From Chitinophaga pinensis (lineage in GTDB: Bacteria > Bacteroidota > Bacteroidia > Chitinophagales > CAIOSU01): 64,000 nt of DNA. A program made the position numbers and the translations under genes. Position 1 is the first letter of the stretch. The number at the start of each line of letters is the position of its first letter. This document shows, piece after piece, positions 18,901 through 23,814 of the stretch. The stretch is taken from the NCBI GenBank assembly GCA_945901065.1, contig CAMDKI010000003.1:370500-434499 (forward strand), read 5' to 3'. The notes beneath the pieces were generated by a model. That model did no database searches and was not told where the DNA came from. It saw nothing but the letters and a program-made list of their open reading frames with translations.

Positions 18901-20542
18901 TTTTGGTGTTGCCGATGGGTTTATTACCTCCACGGGTGCAGGTGGTAGCCCTGGCTATCAATATAGCCGCGATGGGGTAACCTTTGCACCAACCAATGTG
19001 CTCAATAACCTAGCTGCCGGGCCATATACCATCACCATTCGCGATAGAAACAACTGTACCGCAACCGCCAATGCTACCGTATTGCAGCCAATTGGTATTA
19101 CTACCAATGTAACGGGTACTAATGTTGATTGTAATGGTGGCACCAACGGTAGTGCAACCGTTGCTGCGGCTGGTGGTTCGCCGGGCTTTACCTATGCTTG
19201 GAACAGTGGCGGTGGCACAGCCACTACTTCGCCAAACCGTGGCGCAGGTTGGGCAGTGGTAACCGTTACCGATGCGCGTACTTGCCAAAGAAGAGATAGT
19301 GTGCTTATTACACAACCTAACGCAATAGTTATTACCGAAACCATTGTGCCCATTACCTGTGGCAGCGGCAATACTGGCTCCATTAGCCTTGCTGTAACTG
19401 GTGGCACAGGTACTTATGGGTTTTTATGGAATACTGCTGTTACTGGTCCAACCCTTACTGGATTGGGTCAAGGCACTTACTCGGTTGTAGTAACTGATTT
19501 GAATAGCTGTACCGTTAGTGGTAGCTATGTTATTAACCCTCCGGGAAGTGTGGCGGTAAATGCCATCGCCACCAATGTACAGTGTTTCGATACACCTACT
19601 GGCTCGGTAAACGCCGTGGTAACTGGTGCAACAGGCTCAGTTACTTACTCATGGAATACTACTCCTGCGCAAAATGGTGCAACGGCTAGCAACTTGAGGC
19701 CAGGGCAGTATATTGTAACTGTTACCGATGCAGCAGGTTGTACCGCTTTGGATACGGCCATAGTAGCCAATGTACCGTTGCTGACAGCATCTGCTGTATC
19801 AGTGAACCCTAGGTGCTACGATACACCCGATGGAAGCGTAGTTGTAACAGCAGCGGGAGGCACAGGTAACCTTTCTTACGCATGGAGCCATAGCAGTACG
19901 CTTAACTCAGGTAACGCAGCGGGATTGATACAGGGTGGATATTCGGTAACTGTTACCGATGCCAACAACTGTAGCGTAACGCTGTCAGAAACCCTAACAA
20001 GCCCTTCTCAGTTATTTATTTCGTTGGCAGCAAGTGCCGATTCTGTTAAGTTTGGTGAGAGTGTGCAGCTAACGGCAACCCCAGGCAGTGGTGTTATCGG
20101 AACACCTGTTTACGAATGGTCGCCGAACGAAAACCTGGATTGTATTGATTGTGCCGACCCTGTTGCTGGACCGTTAGTAGAATCTTCTTATATCTACACC
20201 GTGCGCATAGCCGATGACAATGGTTGCGAAGCCGTGGCTAGGGTAACCGTAGTAGTAGATTTGTACGACCGCGTGCTTTGGGTACCAAACGTGTTTACAC
20301 CGAACGGCGATGGGTTTAACGACGAGTTTAACGTATATGGCTATGGTTTCGAAACGATGCTATTTCAGGTATTTGACCGTTGGGGCGAGAAAATGTTTGA
20401 AACCACCGATCCTAAAGTGGGCTGGGATGGAACGTTTAAAGGGGTAGCGATGCCTCCGGGCGTATATGTTTTCTTGGTGAAAGCCCTGTACATTGACGGC
20501 CAAGAAGGATTCAAAAAAGGTAGCGTAACGATCCTTAAATAA
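9992..20542 (+). CDS. giant SprB-repeat adhesin (3516 residues) with PGRS-like Gly-rich insert
   Basis: Signal peptide about 1-30, then SHAVGIDLTY and a Cys-rich N-terminal module paralogous to the previous gene. Ig/PKD-like segments follow (about 395-560), then a parallel-beta-helix-like stretch (about 560-700), then a roughly 300-residue Gly/Asn/Ala-rich region (about 700-1005) with runs of up to ten Gly. After another PKD-like part come about 26 SprB-like repeats (nt about 13.8-20.0 kb), mostly 77 residues with QDSVNCNGGxDG, YxYS, ASNVF and GxYTVTVRDxNxC. The protein ends in a gliding-motility-associated T9SS domain (VPNVFTPNGDGFNDEF, FDRWGEKMF, GWDGTFKG). At about 350 kDa it is a likely surface filament or gliding adhesin, exported with help from the SprF-like protein upstream. 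A terminator follows. Confidence 0.93.
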   Translation: MRGFLRSRALAITILLLSSFFVFNNKAVASHAVGIDLTYQCLGGNQYEFTVNFYRDCDGVSAPSNAFISISSASCGITTSTSLARISTIEVSAICAGQLGSSSCSGGNLPGIEQYTYRGNFTLPANCNDWVISYNLCCRNSAITNLQNPGSQSLYVEARLNNAGGLCNNSPFFTSLPTPYLCAGQPFFYNHGAIDIDGDSLVYTLVPPRTAPTANIPYNGSFTATSPLSTTGGFGFNTQSGQMSFTPASPQQAVVTIRVDEYRNGVLIGSVIRDLQLVVINCNNQLPTASGINGTSGVGGAYTIDVCAGFPLCFDISSNDLNAGQQVTMNWNGGIQGATFTTTGTPFPRATFCWTPGPGDIGVHNFSLEVRDNACPIPGLNIYTYTITVTPNPNPPVTAGPDLRICQGGSTPLTASTPAPGVTYSWRPTTGLSCTNCQNPTASPNVTTVYTVTANYPDGCSGSDDVRVTVNPTPTVFVFPAAATVCTGGSISLTATGSSSVTSYTWNPGGLTGSSVIVSPTGTTTYTVTAFDAIGCPSLPATSVITLNPPPAAPVCNNIYVTTNGGGNGLSQATPTTLLNALTIGACNSVNIKMAIGTYVIDNAITNFTSYMTIEGGFDPSNGWRKSSLPGATTILRSNNNPDGPPGAQRIVAFYINTAQFFRIQDLTIQTQDAPAGSISNYVLHMTSCSNYEVVRTRLICGNGGDGIQGNNGFSNGANGSQGVNGSDGRDDDDNLPGAGGAGGAGAGSTGGAGGPGGTDSNGAGCCQNGPPGQPGSAGSSYRGGSGGGGGATGGEDDNVGGTGGASGGLFGGGSAAAGGVGGAGDDPGQPGFSGQAGANGANGTNGTNGAPGAFGGGFFNPGGNGANGTDGQGGTGGGGGGGGGGHSNCTFCDIGSGNGGGGGGGGGEGGLGGEGGSAGGASIALYLFNNGTGGNFRQCNLTRGLAGVGGAGGLGTTGGSGGPGGLGATSSLNEIGAGGNGGFGGRGGNGGNGGTGANGVAFRYYRDGGLNPVTTDTLFNLTAQPVITATNVACTNTNITFAGPSSNAWNYGAGATPATGVGASTITQYSTTGRKDIAFGANNYLGFANIAISNAAFVPDITVQGATMVNATTYRICAGTPVNYRTSSLAVAYDWNLQGVLPSNYTTQNVLNVVYNTAGTYTVTLRVTTDCCGLSQPSTITMIVEDTPNLTFSGTPQYCAGGQTVINVRGASTYIWTPSTGLSSNTDSTVTVVTQTTTTYLVYGYNASGTCFDVDSITITVNPEPVLTTSSVAATCGSNGSVSVTVTPAGTYSYAWNTVPPQFTATANNVPQGNYQVVVTNSATGCTNNRYQTVAANGTPIAYITGVIDVTCTGANNGAAQAAVTGGTPGYTYNWGGGVVGPNRTGLAGGSYTVTVTDLNGCTASATAFINEPVPVVAQITSVTPASCSNTLDGGITIFVDGGAGNHQIVWSTTPPQTNDTLINLAPGNYTVTVTDANGCSLTRNAAISSPPPFVLSQTLFVNTTCGGTNGAITVNAIGGTGTKTFALDGGTPQATGAFTNVPPGAHSILITDANGCDTTYNFTFTTPPPFSLNTTVTPIGCSGGTTGSILATGAGGTGALQYRLGVGPYTANNNFTLLPAGTYIVWVRDAVGCTLTDTVTLAAPGSLSVALAQDSVNCNGGNDGRITATGSGGTSPYQFRISGGGPFSANNVFTGLSAASYTVTISDNFGCTATASLAVRQPAVLTVGLVQDSVDCNGGTNGFITATAIGGTAPFRYSINGGTSYQSSGIFTGLSAGSYTINVLDTNGCAGSGTITVRQPSALAMNPVIDDLTCPTNPTGAIATNPSGGSLPYQVSLNNGAFQSSPNFLNLTTGTYTLILRDGKGCLVYDTVTVAAPGGVGISLAVTGIGCGNPTGSIVATGSGGLPGYFYNINGGALNGTGIFNGLTAGFYTVRAYDQGGCFALDTVTIGPVAAIPLTLVVDSVNCFGGNTGRITATVNGGTAGYTFNINGGAYGAANVFNNLTAGSYTIGVRDGGGCTATAVGIVRAPAQLTATATVDSVDCNGNSDGFIVFTASGGVAPYEYSLGSGYQSSNIFTGLAAGAFPNAAVRDSKGCTFSIPVTVAQPAALGLTAVQDSVNCFGGNTGSITATATGGSGGYQYSINSGAFVSSGTFTGLTAGTYTIDARDFNFCTRTLTVNVLAPTDLTLSLVAGSAACAGAGGGQITATAGGGSPGYQYQLNAGAFGPSNVFTSLAPNTYNVTVRDQNGCTETSSIVVSTPTALVVSAVQDSVNCGGGNDGSLVVTASGGTPNYQYSIDGTTFQVSNIFTGLTAGPYTVTVRDANACTQTVNITVLQPVALTIATVQDSASCFGASDGVITVTAGGGSPAYEYSLDGTTFQPSNVFNGQAAGPYTITIRDAQFCQITGNISVLQPTVLGVSATKVDVSCNSTTDGSITVTATGGSLPYSYNLNGGTPQSSNLFSNLSAATYTVNVVDGNGCAQSTTITVGSTSGITISLVADSLSCNGAADGVITVTASSAAGGLEYSTNGTNFQASNVFSSLNAGNYTVTVRDANLCVASASVIVGQPLAIIASAVQDSVNCNGGTDGVITVTASGGSPSFTYSLNAGAPQASNVFNALGAASYTIDVTDQNNCQAQVGIAVLQPAALTVSAAATASSCAGGGTGGIVVTAGGGSAAYLYSIDGVNFQASNTFTNLASATYTVTLRDGNNCSVTTTVNVGQPTALTLTLVQDSVSCNGLSDGTITATAGGGNGVYEYSLNGTNFQVSNVFTALAAGPYTVTLRDGNGCTQTASTSVLQPAVLTVSTVVIDISCNSTNDGQITATGAGGSAPYQYSFNSGAFQASGTFANLTANSYTIDVSDANGCAATTNVTVQAAAPVTVTLTQDSVNCNAGTDGQVIAVGAGGSGALQYSIDGVNYQASGTFTGLNAANYTVSVRDIAGCNTTGNITVLQPTALSVTAVQDSANCFGVADGFITSTGAGGSPGYQYSRDGVTFAPTNVLNNLAAGPYTITIRDRNNCTATANATVLQPIGITTNVTGTNVDCNGGTNGSATVAAAGGSPGFTYAWNSGGGTATTSPNRGAGWAVVTVTDARTCQRRDSVLITQPNAIVITETIVPITCGSGNTGSISLAVTGGTGTYGFLWNTAVTGPTLTGLGQGTYSVVVTDLNSCTVSGSYVINPPGSVAVNAIATNVQCFDTPTGSVNAVVTGATGSVTYSWNTTPAQNGATASNLRPGQYIVTVTDAAGCTALDTAIVANVPLLTASAVSVNPRCYDTPDGSVVVTAAGGTGNLSYAWSHSSTLNSGNAAGLIQGGYSVTVTDANNCSVTLSETLTSPSQLFISLAASADSVKFGESVQLTATPGSGVIGTPVYEWSPNENLDCIDCADPVAGPLVESSYIYTVRIADDNGCEAVARVTVVVDLYDRVLWVPNVFTPNGDGFNDEFNVYGYGFETMLFQVFDRWGEKMFETTDPKVGWDGTFKGVAMPPGVYVFLVKALYIDGQEGFKKGSVTILK
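12090..13010 (+). repeat. Gly-rich low-complexity coding segment
   Basis: Coding region of the Gly-rich insert in the giant adhesin, dense in GGN and GGC codons, with GGC/GGT runs at 12600-12730. A short non-Gly interval (IALYLFNNGTGGNFRQCNL) resembles a beta-helix rung, so the Gly loops may be insertions in a beta-helix. Confidence 0.7.
13800..20020 (+). repeat. tandem SprB-repeat coding array, about 231-bp period
   Basis: About 26 successive units, most spaced near 231 bp. For example, the codons for DSVxCNG recur near 14957, 15190, 16345, 17735, 18655 and 19120. Units are diverged in nucleotide sequence, but stretches such as the coding for ASNVF and YTVTVRD are closely repeated. Confidence 0.85.
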
Positions 20543-20569
20543 TAAGTACTAACCAACTATTAGTGATTT

Positions 20570-20606
20570 TGCAGGGCTGCCCGAAAGGTGGCCCTGCATT
20601 TTTTTA
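20570..20606 (+). terminator. intrinsic terminator of the giant adhesin gene
   Basis: TGCAGGGC (20570-20577) pairs with GCCCTGCA (20591-20598) and is followed by a seven-base T run. Confidence 0.9.
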
Positions 20607-20640
20607 AGGGGCAAGGGTTTCAAGTATTACTATATATATT

Positions 20641-20740
20641 ACATTCCGCTGGGACTATGCAACTCCGTAGGAGCATAATGTCTGTAGAAACCAAACATAC
20701 AGTTACTATAGCTCCGTGGGAGCCTAACATTCTTTCAGAA
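20641..20740. repeat. CTCCGTAGGAGC-type intergenic repeat, two to three copies
   Basis: Two clear units 50 bp apart: CTCCGTAGGAGCATAATG at 20663 and GCTCCGTGGGAGCCTAAC at 20711, both followed by a TCT..AGAA motif. A degenerate third, TTCCGCTGGGACTATG, begins at 20644. Each has a small palindrome around GT(A/G). The remaining 351-bp gap (20543-20893) holds only the terminator and the downstream promoter. Confidence 0.6.
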
Positions 20741-20868
20741 CTCGTTTAAATGTCCAATTGGTATTATATTAATTTGAGCCAGCGGTAAGTCGTGGGTTAT
20801 CTTTGTGTTTTTCCCTGCCCATTTTGTACTTGTTGGTATTAACCCCCGTTAGGCCGAGCAGAAATTCT

Positions 20869-20876
20869 TAGCTTTG
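20869..20876 (+). promoter_or_regulatory. -7 promoter element of the metB-like gene
   Basis: TAGCTTTG fits the Bacteroidota -7 consensus TAnnTTTG and lies 17 bp before the ATG at 20894. No convincing -33 TTG is present at normal spacing. Confidence 0.5.
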
Positions 20877-20893
20877 TTTCGAAATTAGACGCT

Positions 20894-22033
20894 ATGAAAT
20901 TCGGAACGAAAGCAATACACGCCGGGCTAGAGCCCGACCCAGCTACAGGAGCCATTATGACTCCCATTTACCAGACATCAACCTACGTGCAAGCTGCACC
21001 GGGCGACCATAAAGGATATGAGTATAGCCGTACCCAAAACCCTACCCGCCATGCCTTGGAGCAGAACTTGGCAGCCTTGGAGAACGGTAACTATGGACTG
21101 TGTTTTGGTAGCGGCATGGCTGCTATCGATACGCTGCTTAAAATGTTGCTGCCTGGCGATGAGGTAATATCTACCAACGACTTGTATGGCGGTAGCTACC
21201 GCTTGTTTACTAAGGTTTTTGCCCAATATGGCATCAAATTCCATTTTGTGGCCATGAGCGACTTGGCGAACATTGAGGCCAAAGTAAACGACAAAACCCG
21301 CCTACTTTGGGTAGAAACACCCACCAACCCAATGATGAACATCATTGATATTGCGGGCGCTGCTGCTATTGCCAAAAAACACAACATCCTGCTGGCTGTT
21401 GACAATACCTTTGCCACGCCATACCTACAAACCCCACTTGATTTGGGTGCCGATATTGTAATGCACTCGGTAACCAAATACCTTGGCGGCCACAGCGATG
21501 TGGTAATGGGTGCCTTGGTGGTAAAGGATGAGGCGTTGGCCCAAAAGCTTTACTTTTTGCAAAATAGCTGTGGTGCCGTGCCTGGTCCGCAGGATAGTTT
21601 CTTGGTGCTGCGAGGCATTAAAACCCTGCACATACGCATACAGCGCCATTGCGAAAATGGCCGCAAAGTAGCAGAATACCTGAAAACCAACCCTAAAGTA
21701 GACAAGGTTTATTGGCCTGGTTTCCCGGAGCACCCGAACCACGACGTAGCCAAAAAGCAAATGCGCGACTTTGGTGGTATGGTATCGTTTACACTAAAAA
21801 CCAACACCATAGCTGCCGCCAATGAAGTGCTTACCCGCACTCATTTGTTCTCGTTGGCGGAGAGTTTGGGCGGAGTTGAGTCGCTAATAGGGCACCCAGC
21901 CACCATGACCCACGCCAGCATACCCAAAGAGGAGCGCGAAAAAACCGGCGTGGTTGATTCGCTCATCCGCTTGAGTGTAGGTATTGAAGACGTAGAAGAC
22001 TTAATTGCCGACTTGGAGAAAGCGTTGAGCTAG
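20894..22033 (+). CDS. cystathionine gamma-synthase / gamma-lyase family PLP enzyme
   Basis: A 379-residue Cys/Met-metabolism PLP-dependent enzyme of normal length. The N-terminus FGTKAIHAGLEPDP is typical, as are the YSRTQNPTRHALE motif, GSGMAAI, and the PLP lysine in SVTKYLGGHSD (Lys195). The family makes cystathionine from O-acyl-homoserine and cysteine (MetB), or cleaves cystathionine (gamma-lyase); sequence alone does not separate these here. Cytoplasmic tetramer by homology. It is alone after its own promoter; a small membrane-protein gene follows 30 bp later and may be cotranscribed. Confidence 0.92.
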   Translation: MKFGTKAIHAGLEPDPATGAIMTPIYQTSTYVQAAPGDHKGYEYSRTQNPTRHALEQNLAALENGNYGLCFGSGMAAIDTLLKMLLPGDEVISTNDLYGGSYRLFTKVFAQYGIKFHFVAMSDLANIEAKVNDKTRLLWVETPTNPMMNIIDIAGAAAIAKKHNILLAVDNTFATPYLQTPLDLGADIVMHSVTKYLGGHSDVVMGALVVKDEALAQKLYFLQNSCGAVPGPQDSFLVLRGIKTLHIRIQRHCENGRKVAEYLKTNPKVDKVYWPGFPEHPNHDVAKKQMRDFGGMVSFTLKTNTIAAANEVLTRTHLFSLAESLGGVESLIGHPATMTHASIPKEEREKTGVVDSLIRLSVGIEDVEDLIADLEKALS

Positions 22034-22063
22034 TTAGAATCTAACCCGCAAAGGGCGACTGTT

Positions 22064-22558
22064 ATGGAAATATTGGACCAATCAATTATAGATAAAACCG
22101 AAAAGCCAGACCGTTTTGGAAAGGTGCTGCGGATAATTGAGTATGTGGCAGCTGCTTTTTTGGTTGTAGGAGCGCTCTTTCGCTTTTTATATTTTCCTTA
22201 TGCCAACGAGCTATTGTTTATCGGTCTTACTATGCTGATTTTAAACTACTTTCCACTTAGTATTTTATATGCTATAGTGAGTAAACGCTTTAAAACGTTT
22301 GTAAGTAAAATCAGTATTATTTATATAGCCATTACACTTTCTATAGCTATTGTGGGAATAGAGTTCAGGACATTATATTTTCTTGGTGCAGAGGGTCTTA
22401 TCTTAATTGCGAAGGTCCTATTTGTGCCTGCGCTTATCATTGCCTTGGTATCAAAAAAGCAAATGTTTGGGTTAACAAACAATGTTTTTATTTGGGGGAT
22501 ATGGAGGCTGGTATTGGTTGGCATTCCGCTGTGGTTATTTGTGTTTGTGAATAAGTAG
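22064..22558 (+). CDS. small polytopic membrane protein, GldL-like motif, unknown function
   Basis: 164 residues with a charged N-terminus (about 1-25) and four to five membrane segments (about 27-45, 50-68, 78-98, 105-125, 135-160). The stretch VVGALFRFLYFPYANELLFIG resembles the GALFKxxHxPGA pattern of GldL and related small Bacteroidota membrane proteins, but the cytoplasmic tail of GldL is absent. I do not recognise a specific function. It follows the metB-like gene by 30 bp and precedes a terminator at 22691. Confidence 0.65.
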   Translation: MEILDQSIIDKTEKPDRFGKVLRIIEYVAAAFLVVGALFRFLYFPYANELLFIGLTMLILNYFPLSILYAIVSKRFKTFVSKISIIYIAITLSIAIVGIEFRTLYFLGAEGLILIAKVLFVPALIIALVSKKQMFGLTNNVFIWGIWRLVLVGIPLWLFVFVNK

Positions 22559-22690
22559 ATTGATATGGCATGACAAGAACATTTCGAAATGTATCCCGTT
22601 ATATGGAAGCTTAAGGCACATGCCATAACGAGAATGATGCAGCGGCCAGAGCATTTGAGGCCAATTGTTTTAGACGGTCTTGAAAATTTA

Positions 22691-22729
22691 AAAATGGGAT
22701 GGGCTGATGGTTCATCCCATTTTTTATTA
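22691..22729 (+). terminator. intrinsic terminator
   Basis: AAAATGGGATG (22691-22701) pairs with CATCCCATTTTT (22713-22724) over an 11-nt loop, followed by TATT. It ends the metB-like/membrane-protein unit before the toxin-antitoxin locus. Confidence 0.8.
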
Positions 22730-22732
22730 GCA

Positions 22733-22748
22733 GGAAATTAATATTTCC
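22733..22748. promoter_or_regulatory. operator-like inverted repeat upstream of the toxin-antitoxin pair
   Basis: GGAAAT and ATTTCC separated by TAAT, 36 bp before the antitoxin ATG. Antitoxins usually autorepress from such sites; that use is an inference here. Confidence 0.3.
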
Positions 22749-22784
22749 AATTTTTCGTTAGCTTTAAAGTAAAGTTGATTTGTA

Positions 22785-22958
22785 ATGGTAGTCGTAATAA
22801 AAAAAGGTTCGAGCAAAAAGGACAAGCAAGCCGCCTGGAAGAAGCTAATGGACACCAAAAAATCCACTGGTATTGATGCGTATAAGTATTGCGGAACCGT
22901 GAAAGTGAAGGAAGACCCGTTAGCACTTCAAAAAAAATGGCGCGATGAGTGGGAGTAA
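22785..22958 (+). CDS. small antitoxin-like protein paired with a PIN toxin
   Basis: 57 residues, starting MVVVIKKGSSKKDKQAAWKK and ending KKWRDEWE. It is very basic in its first half and has an acidic/aromatic tail. The coding frame overlaps the following PIN-domain gene by 14 bp, the usual antitoxin-toxin coupling. Bacteroidota PIN toxins are often preceded by short proteins of this type with a conserved terminal W-R-(D/N)-E motif; the C-terminal segment would insert into the toxin's active site. I infer the role from position, size and tail. No classic DNA-binding fold is obvious. Confidence 0.7.
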   Translation: MVVVIKKGSSKKDKQAAWKKLMDTKKSTGIDAYKYCGTVKVKEDPLALQKKWRDEWE

Positions 22959-23322
22959 GCTATTGATGGACAGCAATGTTATCATGTACCTTATAAATGG
23001 AGATGCTGATATTGCTGAGATTATTAACGGTAAACAAGTTTATCTTTCTTTTATATCTCAATTGGAATTACTGGGTTATAATGGAATAACTGATGAGGAA
23101 AGGGACCGCATAAAAGCATTCTTTAATGACCCTAATATTCATATTGTAGATATCAATGCATCGATAAAGGAAATAGTAATTGATGTTAGGCAAAAAAATC
23201 GTGTTAAACTGCCCGATGCAATTGTTATGGGAACGGCAATGTTTTTGGATGTACCACTGCTGACAGCGGATAAGGATTTTGCAAAGATTCAGGATTTACA
23301 GTTGTTTTTATATGAGCCTTGA
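22945..23322 (+). CDS. PIN domain toxin, VapC-like
   Basis: 125 residues, the usual length for VapC-type RNases. The four acidic metal ligands are visible: LMDSN (Asp near residue 9), QLELLGY (Glu), KLPDAIV (Asp) and TADKDF (Asp), in the normal order. Such enzymes cut tRNA or rRNA when freed from the antitoxin. The ATG at 22945 lies inside the antitoxin frame, indicating translational coupling. A degenerate hairpin repeat begins five bases after the stop. Active-site completeness suggests a functional toxin. Confidence 0.88.
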   Translation: MSGSKLLMDSNVIMYLINGDADIAEIINGKQVYLSFISQLELLGYNGITDEERDRIKAFFNDPNIHIVDINASIKEIVIDVRQKNRVKLPDAIVMGTAMFLDVPLLTADKDFAKIQDLQLFLYEP

Positions 23323-23326
23323 TGGT

Positions 23327-23390
23327 GAAAAAGGGCTAAATGCATTTTCATAAATCCTTTTCAAGTCAATTAGGCGAAGTTATGGTTCTT
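23327..23390 (+). repeat. GGATTT-family hairpin repeat, degenerate copy
   Basis: A 36-nt imperfect hairpin (GAAAAAGG... to ...CCTTTTC) and a tail ending GGTTCTT. The layout and length match the clearer copies at 27751-27814 (reverse orientation) and 60686-60757. Confidence 0.5.
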
Positions 23391-23432
23391 AAAGTATGAG
23401 TGTTTTTGGGTTTTTCCAGTATCTGGCCCATT

Positions 23433-23762
23433 TTAACTCAACTGTTCTTTAAAAAAGGATGCAAGTGCCAGCAAATCAACCAATATACCAAAAACCGCTA
23501 TACCCAATTCTTCTTCATTTTTATGCCTAATTAACAGCCAAAGCGACGCGATTAGGCTCAATACTACCAATATGGTCAGCGCTATTACTGCGTAAACAAC
23601 GATTATCAAATCTTGAAAAGGGAATTGATTAACTAGGCTCGGAAACAACCAGATATAGCCGAGCGCACCTAACATTTGCAATACTCCCAACGCTAAAAGC
23701 ATGAGGCCCAGCCACTTGCTTTGCAATATCCTTCGGATGTATGTGGTTTGCCTTTCGCCCAT
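23433..23762 (-). CDS. small membrane protein, unknown function
   Basis: 109 residues with a basic N-terminus (MGERQTTYIRRILQSK) and three hydrophobic segments (about 17-38, 48-80 as one or two spans, 88-104). The charged RHKNEEELG loop before the last segment looks cytoplasmic. I do not recognise the family. It is 52 bp downstream of the glycosyltransferase gene on the same strand, with a perfect five-unit heptad array in the gap, so cotranscription is possible but not shown. Confidence 0.6.
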   Translation of the reverse strand: MGERQTTYIRRILQSKWLGLMLLALGVLQMLGALGYIWLFPSLVNQFPFQDLIIVVYAVIALTILVVLSLIASLWLLIRHKNEEELGIAVFGILVDLLALASFFKEQLS

Positions 23763-23770
23763 TTCAATTT

Positions 23771-23805
23771 AACCAATAACTAATAACCAATAACCAGTAA
23801 CCAGT
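23771..23805. repeat. 7-bp-period array, AACCAAT units
   Basis: Five exact-phase units covering 35 bp: AACCAAT, AACTAAT, AACCAAT, AACCAGT, AACCAGT. It fills most of the gap between two reverse-strand genes. Confidence 0.8.
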
Positions 23806-23814
23806 ATACTATTA

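Noticed and set aside
20641..20740. Possible CRISPR-like spaced repeats
   Set aside because: Only two to three diverged units of about 30 bp at 50-bp steps, no constant repeat sequence and no cas genes.
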